A stretch of DNA of 64,000 nt. Source: Corynebacterium meitnerae. GTDB taxonomy: Bacteria > Actinomycetota > Actinomycetes > Mycobacteriales > Mycobacteriaceae. The stretch's first letter is position 1. The number at the start of each line of letters is the position of its first letter. The stretch lies in NCBI RefSeq assembly GCF_027570075.1, contig NZ_JAKMUS010000006.1, positions 62,001 to 126,000 on the forward strand, given 5' to 3'. The notes beneath the pieces were generated by a model. That model did no database searches. It was not told the origin of the DNA and saw only the letters and a program-made list of their open reading frames with translations. The position numbers and the translations under genes were made by a program. Shown piece after piece: positions 57,301 to 64,000 of the stretch.

Positions 57301-58491
57301 GTGGGACTAGCTGCGCAGATTGACTCGTGGTTTACCGCTCACCGCGATGTGGTCATCGGGTGGCGCCGTCATCTTCACGCCAACCCGGAAGTGTCCCACC
57401 ATGAGGTGGAGACCACGGCGTTCATCGCGCAAACACTGCGGGAGCACGGCCTTGAGCCGCACTTGTTCCCGGAGACAGGCCTGTACGTGGACATTGGCCC
57501 TGAGGACAATGAGAAGCTGGCCTTCCGCGCGGACATTGACGCGTTGCGCGTGGAAGAGGTTTCCGGCTTGCCGTTCGCCTCGCGCGTCCCGGGTGTATCG
57601 CACTCCTGTGGGCACGATGTGCACACGACGATCTGTCTGGCACTCGCGTGTGCCTTATCCGCGGTGGACCTTCCCTTCGGCATCCGCATCATCTTCCAAC
57701 CCGCCGAGGAAGTCATGGATGGTGGTGCCCCTGACGTGATCAAATGGGGCGGCCTGGATGGCGTGTCCTGCATTTATGCGGTGCATGCGGAACCAAAGAT
57801 CCGTGTCGGTCAGATCGGCGTGCGCACCGGCGCGATCACCTCTGCCGCTGATGTTCTGCGCATCACCGTGAGCGGCCCTGGCGGGCATACCTCGCGCCCA
57901 CACCTGACCAATGATGTTGTGTACGCCTTGAGCAGCCTGGTCACCCAACTGCCGGGCTTGTTGTCGCGCCGGGTGGATCCGCGCACGGGTACCGTGCTGG
58001 TATTTGGTCAGATTGAGGCGGGCATCGCCCCGAACGCGGTGCCGAAGACCGGGCACATCGGCGGCACCATCCGCACCCAGGACATTGGAACGTGGCGGAG
58101 CTTGGAGCCGCTCATGGAGGAGCTGGTGGGCAGCGTCGTGGCGCCGACGGGCTGCAGCTACGAACTGGACTACATCCGCGGCGTACCGCCGGTGATGAAC
58201 GATGACGTGGCTACCTCCGCTCTCGTTGAGGCCGCCCGCGCCGTTGACCCGCACGCGGTGATTCAGGCGCCGCAGTCCAGCGGCGGGGAAGACTTCTCCT
58301 GGTACCTCGAGCAGGTGCCAGGCTCCATGGCGCGCTTGGGCTGCTGGTCGGGCGCGGGGCAGAAGTATGACCTGCACCGGGGCGACATTGATATTGATGA
58401 GCGCTCGATCGATGTGGGAGTTCGCCTGTTCGGCTCCGTCGTTGAGCGATTCAGCCGGATGCAGGACGCACAGGCCGCTGCGTTGACCTAG
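57301..58491 (+). CDS. M20-family amidohydrolase (hippurate hydrolase-like)
   Basis: A zinc peptidase-fold hydrolase of N-acyl amino acids or similar amides. Landmarks are RRHLHANPEVSHHEVET, AFRADIDALRVEE, SHSCGHDVHTT (metal ligands), FQPAEEVMDGG (catalytic Glu) and SGGEDFSWYLEQVPG with the last ligands. The 396-residue length fits the M20D group. GTG 57301 has AAGGGGAG at about 57286-57293. The substrate is not predictable from sequence. Confidence 0.88.
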   Translation: MGLAAQIDSWFTAHRDVVIGWRRHLHANPEVSHHEVETTAFIAQTLREHGLEPHLFPETGLYVDIGPEDNEKLAFRADIDALRVEEVSGLPFASRVPGVSHSCGHDVHTTICLALACALSAVDLPFGIRIIFQPAEEVMDGGAPDVIKWGGLDGVSCIYAVHAEPKIRVGQIGVRTGAITSAADVLRITVSGPGGHTSRPHLTNDVVYALSSLVTQLPGLLSRRVDPRTGTVLVFGQIEAGIAPNAVPKTGHIGGTIRTQDIGTWRSLEPLMEELVGSVVAPTGCSYELDYIRGVPPVMNDDVATSALVEAARAVDPHAVIQAPQSSGGEDFSWYLEQVPGSMARLGCWSGAGQKYDLHRGDIDIDERSIDVGVRLFGSVVERFSRMQDAQAAALT

Positions 58492-58497
58492 CTGACC

Positions 58498-58512
58498 AGA
58501 CTGACCTAGCTG
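58498..58512. repeat. Left target-site duplication of the IS481-family element
   Basis: AGACTGACCTAGCTG here is repeated exactly at 60156-60170, on the other side of the element. The 15-bp length is within the range known for IS481-family duplications. Confidence 0.85.
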
Positions 58513-60155
58513 TGTGATGTCTAGGGACTTTTTGGACACGGAGTCCAGAAGGTTTTTGGACGGGCTGTCTAGTGGCTTTTTGGACGGTTGCGGCGGTGGA
58601 ATAGCCGGATGGCTATTCCATTGCATAAGCGTAGAAAGGTCGCAGATTTCGATCCCGTTCGTGACGGCAAGACGGTCACACAGTTTTGCAAAGAATTGGG
58701 GATCTCGCGACAGACGTACCACAACATCAAAAACCGGATAGCGCAGAAGGGCCGAGCAGGTATTGTGCCGGATTCGACTGCCCCGAAGAATCCGATTAAG
58801 AAATTTGACGAAGCCGACAAAATCGCAGTTGTCCACGCCAGGCAACAGTTGATGGAGCAGGGCTTGGATTATGGGCCTTGGTCGATCTACTACTTCTTGT
58901 TCGACTCTATCGGTGCCGATCGGACCCCGTCGCGTTCCACCATCGCCTTGTGGCTACAGGAGCTGGGGTTTCGATGCCAATGCCCGCAAACGGCCGCGGA
59001 GTTCCTATAAGCGCTTCACCCGTGATTTCGTTGGGGAACTCTGGCAGATCGATGGACTGGTCTATCGCCTCTTCGACCATGCGCACACGCTCGTGACGAT
59101 TTACCAGATCATCGATGATGCCAGCAGATTTGATGTCGGAACCACAGCATTTGCTCTACCGGAAAACGGTACTGATGCGCGCGCTGCGCTGGCCGCAGCG
59201 TTCGCCGCCTACGGCAAACCTCAAGAAATCCTTTCTGACAATGGCGATGCGTTCGCCACCTACCACCGGGGTTTTCTCTCTGCTACTGAAACTTGGCTCG
59301 CCAGCGAAGGCGTACTTGCTATTGCTGGTTTCGCCCCGACAACCCAGGGAAAAGACGAGCGATCTCACCGTACGTTGACCCAGTTCCTCGATGCACGCCG
59401 ACCAGTCAGCCTTGCTGAGGTCAACACATATCTTGCTGAATATCGCCAGGTTTACAACGAGCGACGACGCCACCAATCACTGCTGGTCGGCAAGATGCAC
59501 ATCACACCACGTCAGGCTTTCGATACTTTCCCCAAGGCACCGTCGCCTACGCATCCACTTGATCCTGATCAGATCTGGGCCCGCGTAGTTGCCTATAACC
59601 AGGCGCACAATCCACAAGCTGTATCCGACATGCTAAACGGCCCCGCGGAAGCGGCAACTTCACACGAGGCCAGCACCGATGACATGGCAGCTCAGCAAGG
59701 CGTACCTCCCACCGATGCCCCTACGTTAACGGTGCCTACGACAAATTCAACAAACTATTGGGGCATCCCAGACCAGCTCTGTGTGAGCAAAGATGGCGTT
59801 GTACGCGTGTGCGGCTTCGGTCTCTACATTGGTCTGAGGTTTAAAAATCGCAGGCTCTACTCCACGGTCACAGTCGATAACATTGCGGAGTTCTACACGG
59901 CCCACGATGGTGAATTCCTCTTCAGCGTGCCGCTGCCGATCACGTTGAGCCACAGGCCACCAGGTGGTCAGGTCAACATCAACCTCGTCGAAGGAATGAA
60001 ACATCGTCAACCACCGCGGATGAACCCGAAATTATCCAAGCCCCGGCCGAAACGCAGGCTACAACCATAAGCCGCTAGAAATGTCCAAGAACACCATGGA
60101 GTCCGTGTCCAAAAAGAGACCGGACTCCATGTCCAAAAACCCTATGGACATAACA
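58513..60155. mobile_element. IS481-family insertion sequence, 1643 bp
   Basis: The ends are TGTGATGTC (58513-58521) and GACATAACA (60147-60155), the TGT...ACA ends usual for the family, followed inward by related TIR sequence (TTTTTGGACACGGAGTCC on the left; the complement with one change on the right). Each end carries three binding-site-like units spaced exactly 24 bp: TTTTTGGAC at 58529, 58553 and 58577, and GTCCAAAAA or its variant at 60083, 60107 and 60131. A 15-bp direct repeat flanks it. The transposase gene is frameshifted, so this copy is probably inactive. Confidence 0.88.
58609..60070 (+). pseudogene. IS481-family transposase, frameshifted
   Basis: The first part (MAIPLHKRRKVADFDP, helix-turn-helix CKELGISRQTYHNIKNRIAQ) runs to ELG at 58965; the second (GFDANARKRPRSSYKRF onward) is one base out of frame. 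One extra G in GGGG at 58965-58968 explains it: removal gives ELGFDANARK. The DDE acids are present: D in LWQIDGLVYR, D in LSDNGDAFAT, E in KDERSHRTL. A 130-residue C-terminal extension rich in charged and proline residues follows. A single-base error or a slippage site could also explain the break. Confidence 0.82.
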
Positions 60156-60170
60156 AGACTGACCTAGCTG
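60156..60170. repeat. Right target-site duplication of the IS481-family element
   Basis: AGACTGACCTAGCTG, identical to 58498-58512. Its last eight bases are the first eight of the palindrome that follows. Confidence 0.85.
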
Positions 60171-60190
60171 GCCTAGCTAGGCCAGCTAGG
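60163..60190. repeat. 28-bp perfect palindrome at the IS target
   Basis: CCTAGCTGGCCTAG (60163-60176) is followed directly by CTAGGCCAGCTAGG (60177-60190), its exact reverse complement. It can form a hairpin or cruciform and may have been the terminator of the amidohydrolase gene before the IS landed at its foot. CTAG occurs four times in it. Confidence 0.85.
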
Positions 60191-60281
60191 TACATGATGC
60201 GCACATTTTTTCCTTGACCGCTAAAGTGGGCGGACGGAATCTTTAAAACCTGTTTGACGCAACCTGTGTAAGGAGACGTGC

Positions 60282-61688
60282 GTGTCCAAGAAAATTGTCA
60301 TTATCGGCGGCGGCCCCGGCGGATACGAGGCAGCGCTGGTGGGCAGCCAGTACGGCGCGGACATCACTCTGATTGAGCAGCTTGGCGTTGGTGGCTCCGG
60401 CATTCTGCGTGATGTGGTGCCGTCCAAAGGCTTCATCGCTGGCACGAACGTGAAAACGGACCTTCGTCGTGCGGACGCCATGGGTCTGAAGCATGGCCTG
60501 GGTGATGTGAACCTGTCTATCCCAGCGCTGAATAACCGTGTGGTTGCTCTGGCATCGGAGCAGTCCCGCGACATTCGGCAGCAGCTGGAGCGCGCTGGTG
60601 TGCGTGTGGTGAACGGTAAGGGCCGCTTCGCTTCCCGTCAGGAAGGTCACACCACGCACCGTGTGAAGGCGGAGCTGCCGGACGGCACGATGGAAACCTT
60701 TGACTGTGACATGGTGCTCATCGCCACCGGCGCGTCCCCGCGCGTGCTGCCGGACGCTAAGCCGGATGGCCGCCGCATTCTCAACTGGCAGCAGATGTAT
60801 GACCTGATTGAGGAGCCGGAGCACCTCGTCGTGGTCGGTTCTGGTGTGACCGGTGCGGAGTTTGTTTCCGCCTACGCTGAGCTGGGCGTGAAGGTCACCA
60901 TGGTTGGTTCTTCTGACCGCATCCTCCCGCACGATGACGCTGATGCAGCGGACGTGCTGGAGCAGGTCCTGTCCAACCGTGACGTGACGCTGGTGAAGGA
61001 CGCACGCGTGGACAGCGTGGAAAACACCGGTGATGGCGTGATCGTGCGCACCAGTGACGGCCGTGAGATCACCGGTTCCCACTGCTTGATGTCCATTGGT
61101 TCCATCCCGGACACCAAGGACCTCATGCTGGAGTCCCAGGGCGTAGACGTCACCCCGTCCGGCCACATCCACGTGGACCGCGTGTCCCGCACCAACGTGT
61201 CCGGCATTTACGCGGCGGGTGACTGCACGGACCTCATGCCGCTGGCATCCGTGGCCGCGATGCAGGGCCGCATCGCTATGTACCACGCGCTGGGTGAGGG
61301 CGTGGAGCCGCTGCGCGTCCGCACCGTCGGTAACGCTGTGTTCACGCGTCCGGAGATCGCGGCCGTGGGTATCACCGAGGCGCAGATCAAGAACGGCGAG
61401 TATGACGCCGACATCATCAAGCTCGAGCTGGCTACCAACCCGCGCGCGAAGATGCGTTCGCTGACCTCTGGTTTTGTGAAGATCTTCTCCCGCAAGGGCT
61501 CCGGCCAGGTGCTCGGCGGCGTGATCGTTGCGCCGACGGCATCGGAGCTGATCCTGTCGCTGACCATCGCGGTGACCAACAACCTCACCGTTGAGGAACT
61601 GGCTAACTCCATGGCCGTGTACCCGTCTTTGTCGGGCTCGATCACGGAGGCCGCACGCCGCCTCGTGCACAAGACTGACCTGAACTAA
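60282..61688 (+). CDS. lpdA: NAD(P)H-quinone dehydrogenase, LpdA type
   Basis: A flavoprotein of the disulfide-reductase family (468 residues) with the FAD motif IVIIGGGPGGYEAAL and NAD motif VVVGSGVTGAEFVSAYAELG. The redox-active CxxxxC is missing: GGSGILRDVVPSK stands in its place, so it cannot be a lipoamide dehydrogenase. Mycobacterial LpdA (Rv3303c) has the same change and reduces quinones. The start is GTG 60282 with AAGGAG upstream. pyc follows after 24 bp, an arrangement seen in corynebacteria. Confidence 0.9.
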   Translation: MSKKIVIIGGGPGGYEAALVGSQYGADITLIEQLGVGGSGILRDVVPSKGFIAGTNVKTDLRRADAMGLKHGLGDVNLSIPALNNRVVALASEQSRDIRQQLERAGVRVVNGKGRFASRQEGHTTHRVKAELPDGTMETFDCDMVLIATGASPRVLPDAKPDGRRILNWQQMYDLIEEPEHLVVVGSGVTGAEFVSAYAELGVKVTMVGSSDRILPHDDADAADVLEQVLSNRDVTLVKDARVDSVENTGDGVIVRTSDGREITGSHCLMSIGSIPDTKDLMLESQGVDVTPSGHIHVDRVSRTNVSGIYAAGDCTDLMPLASVAAMQGRIAMYHALGEGVEPLRVRTVGNAVFTRPEIAAVGITEAQIKNGEYDADIIKLELATNPRAKMRSLTSGFVKIFSRKGSGQVLGGVIVAPTASELILSLTIAVTNNLTVEELANSMAVYPSLSGSITEAARRLVHKTDLN

Positions 61689-61712
61689 ACGCAATCTCCC
61701 CGAGGAGCTGCC

Positions 61713-64000
61713 ATGACTACATCCGCTACCGGAATTGGCAGGGAGGACCTGCCTACGTTTTCCAAAATCCTCGTTGCTAACCGCGGTGAAATCGCCGTGC
61801 GTGCTTTCCGCGCCGCCTTTGAAACCGGCGCGAAAACCGTCGCGGTGTACCCGCGGGAGGACCGCCACTGCTTCCACCGCCCGTTCGCGGACGAAGCGGT
61901 GCAGATCGGCGTGGCGGGCCAACCCGTCAAGGCGTACCTGGACATCGAAGAGATCATCCGCGCCGCTAAGCAGTCCGGCGCCGATGCGGTGTACCCGGGC
62001 TACGGCTTCCTCTCCGAACGCGCGCAGCTGGCGCGCCGCTGCGCCGAAGAGGGCATCAAGTTCATCGGCCCGTCCCCAGAAACGCTGGACCTGACGGGCG
62101 ATAAGGCTGCTGCAGTGCGCGCTGCAGAGCGCGCCGGGCTGCCCACTCTGAAGGATTCGGAGCCATCCGCAGACCCGAAGGAACTGGCACGTTTCGCGGA
62201 GGACTTTGAGTTTCCGGTGTTTGTGAAGGCCGTGGCGGGTGGCGGCGGTAGGGGGATGAGGTTCGTCGAGAAGCGAGAGGACCTTGAAGCCCTCGCAGCG
62301 GAAGCGTCGCGCGAAGCGGAGGCCGCCTTCGGCGACCCAGATGTCTACATTGAGCGCGCCGTGATCAACCCGCAGCACATTGAGGTGCAGATTCTCGCGG
62401 ACTCGCACGGCAACGTCGTGCATCTTTATGAGCGCGATTGTTCCGTGCAGCGCCGCCACCAGAAGGTCGTGGAAATTGCGCCCGCGCAGCACATCACTGA
62501 GGAGCAGCGCCAGAGCATTTGCCAGGACGCGGTGAATTTCTGCAAAGAGATCAACTATGAGGGCGCGGGCACGGTTGAGTTCCTCGTGGATGAGCGCGGC
62601 AACCACGTGTTCATTGAGATGAACCCGCGCGTGCAGGTGGAGCACACGGTGACGGAGGAAGTCACCGGCATCGACATCGTGAAGAACCAGATGTATATCG
62701 CTGCCGGCGCGACCTTGGATGATCTGAATATGCGCCAGGAGGAGATCACGGTGTCGGGTGCGGCGCTGCAATGCCGCATCACCACGGAGGATCCCACGAA
62801 CGGCTTCCGCCCGGATTCCGGCACGATCACGGGGTACCGCTCGCCGGGTGGTGCGGGCGTGCGCCTGGACGGGTCCGTCGGGGTGGGCACGGAAATCACG
62901 CCGAACTTCGATTCGCTGCTGGTCAAGATGACGTGCCGCGGGCGCGATTTCCAGGTCGCTGTTGATCGTGCCCTGCGCGCGCTCAACGAGTTTGCGGTCA
63001 ATGGCGTATCGACGAATATTGGTTTCCTCCGCGCCCTCCTCAGCGAACCGGACTTCCGCCACAAGCGCATTGACACCGGCTTCATCGCCTCACACCCGGA
63101 TTTGCTGGAGGCGCCGTCGGCTGCCGATGATGCCGGCAAGATCCTGACCTACCTGGCTAACGTGACGGTGAACCAGCCGAATGGGCAGCGGCCGACGACC
63201 CTGCAGCCGTCAAAGAAGCTTCCCGACCGAGAGTACGGTGAGCTGCCCCGTGGTTCCCGCGATGACCTGCTGGAACTCGGCCCGGCCAAGTGGGCGGAGA
63301 AGCTGCGCAACCAGACCGCTCTGGGTGTCACCGAGACGACCTTCCGCGATGCGCACCAGTCCTTGTTGGCCACCCGCATTCGCACGAACACGCTGGTTGC
63401 CGCCGCTAAGCACGTTGGCCACCTGACCCCGCAGCTGACCTCCGTGGAAGCGTGGGGTGGCGCGACCTATGACGTGGCCATGCGCTTTTTGCACGAATCC
63501 CCGTGGATGCGCCTAGATGCCCTGCGTGAGGCCATGCCGAACGTGAACATCCAGATGCTCCTGCGCGGCCGCAACACCGTGGGCTACATCCCGTACCCGG
63601 AGTCCGTCACGCGCGCTTTCGTGAAGGAAGCCGCCGCGTCCGGCGTGGACATCTTCCGCATTTTCGACGCGCTTAACGACGTCTCCCAGATGCGCCCCGC
63701 CATCGACGCCGTCCTGGACACCGGCACCACCGTCGCCGAGGTAGCCATGGCGTACTCCGGCAACCTGCTCGATCCGGCGGAGGACCTGTACACGCTGGAT
63801 TACTACCTGCGCCTAGCCGAGGAGATTGTGAACACCGGCGCGCACGTGCTGGCGATCAAGGACATGGCTGGTCTGCTGCGCCCGGCCGCCGCGGCGAAGC
63901 TGGTGGAGGCGCTGCGTTCCCGCTTTGATCTGCCGGTTCACGTGCACACCCACGACACCGCCGGCGGGCAGCTGGCCACCTACTTTGCCGCCGCTGCGGC
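61713..64000 (+). CDS. pyc: Pyruvate carboxylase, 3' truncated by window edge
   Basis: It carboxylates pyruvate to oxaloacetate, an anaplerotic route important in corynebacteria. About 762 residues are in the window. The biotin-carboxylase domain shows FSKILVANRGEIAVRAFRA, the ATP-grasp GGGGRGMR, EMNPRVQVEHTVTEE; the carboxyltransferase domain starts near GVTETTFRDAHQSLLATR and includes IFRIFDALNDV, AVIKDMAGLL-like AIKDMAGLLRP and the metal ligands VHVHTHDT. The biotin-carrier domain lies beyond base 64000. CGAGGAG precedes ATG 61713. Confidence 0.95.
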   Translation, partial: MTTSATGIGREDLPTFSKILVANRGEIAVRAFRAAFETGAKTVAVYPREDRHCFHRPFADEAVQIGVAGQPVKAYLDIEEIIRAAKQSGADAVYPGYGFLSERAQLARRCAEEGIKFIGPSPETLDLTGDKAAAVRAAERAGLPTLKDSEPSADPKELARFAEDFEFPVFVKAVAGGGGRGMRFVEKREDLEALAAEASREAEAAFGDPDVYIERAVINPQHIEVQILADSHGNVVHLYERDCSVQRRHQKVVEIAPAQHITEEQRQSICQDAVNFCKEINYEGAGTVEFLVDERGNHVFIEMNPRVQVEHTVTEEVTGIDIVKNQMYIAAGATLDDLNMRQEEITVSGAALQCRITTEDPTNGFRPDSGTITGYRSPGGAGVRLDGSVGVGTEITPNFDSLLVKMTCRGRDFQVAVDRALRALNEFAVNGVSTNIGFLRALLSEPDFRHKRIDTGFIASHPDLLEAPSAADDAGKILTYLANVTVNQPNGQRPTTLQPSKKLPDREYGELPRGSRDDLLELGPAKWAEKLRNQTALGVTETTFRDAHQSLLATRIRTNTLVAAAKHVGHLTPQLTSVEAWGGATYDVAMRFLHESPWMRLDALREAMPNVNIQMLLRGRNTVGYIPYPESVTRAFVKEAAASGVDIFRIFDALNDVSQMRPAIDAVLDTGTTVAEVAMAYSGNLLDPAEDLYTLDYYLRLAEEIVNTGAHVLAIKDMAGLLRPAAAAKLVEALRSRFDLPVHVHTHDTAGGQLATYFAAAA

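Noticed and set aside
60282-61688. Lipoamide dehydrogenase
   Set aside because: The active-site cysteine pair is absent, so the quinone-dehydrogenase LpdA type is the better call.

Overview
The window is a high-GC chromosomal segment from a Corynebacterium species. The gene order (groES-groEL, whiB3/whcB, sigD-rsdA, guaB-guaB3, guaA, esrISR) and the monomeric isocitrate dehydrogenase match what is known of the genus. Many genes appear to start leaderless, with a -10 box about 7 nt before an ATG or GTG. I cannot name the species from sequence alone. Both ends are cut: glmS enters at the left without its N-terminus and pyc leaves at the right without its C-terminus.

Layout. 1-6.4 kb: glmS, a membrane protein, alr and the t6A tRNA-modification set tsaE, tsaB, tsaD with rimI. 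6.5-9.05 kb: a small conserved gene, a perfect CIRCE operator, groES-groEL and a terminator. 9.05-15.6 kb: an HNH/13E12-type protein, whiB3, sigD with its anti-sigma gene, a DUF5319 gene, guaB and guaB3. 15.6-19.8 kb: a manganese/zinc-type ABC transporter with a DtxR-family regulator running convergently into it, and an EamA exporter. 19.8-24.4 kb: guaA and the three-gene cell-envelope stress system esrI/esrS/esrR. 24.4-26.7 kb: imuA'-imuB behind an SOS box; its partner dnaE2 lies at 32.0-35.2 kb behind another. Between them are a frameshifted lipoprotein gene, a sucrase/ferredoxin-like gene, a HAD phosphatase and the methionine importer metNIQ.

35.2-41.5 kb is partly accessory: a decayed hicA next to an intact hicB, a cytochrome b-like protein with an extreme Pro/Ala tail, two PH-domain membrane proteins, trmL, folD, DUF3017 and a vapBC pair. 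41.5-49 kb: metX-metY with a strong McbR-type site, an unrecognised gene, icd, xth and a small island of two unrecognised genes beside a nested inverted repeat. 49-56.8 kb: trpS, a YihY-type protein, a D-Ala-D-Ala carboxypeptidase, a VIT/CCC1 transporter behind a DtxR-like box, an internally duplicated hypothetical, and a two-gene unit of a small ESX-like protein plus a leaderless-secreted NlpC/P60 enzyme. 56-64 kb: upp, an XRE regulator, an M20 amidohydrolase, an IS481-family element with a 15-bp target duplication, an LpdA-type quinone dehydrogenase and pyc.

The less expected signals are: a 10-mer, GTCGATAAGC, that occurs 15 times across the window where about 0.1 is expected; a duplicated 37-bp block that looks like a SigM-type ECF promoter, one copy driving the ESX-like/NlpC unit and the other pointing antisense into whiB3; 24-bp periodic binding-site arrays at both ends of the IS; and four convergent gene pairs whose coding ends overlap by 47-73 bp. 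I found no tRNA, rRNA, CRISPR array or prophage.
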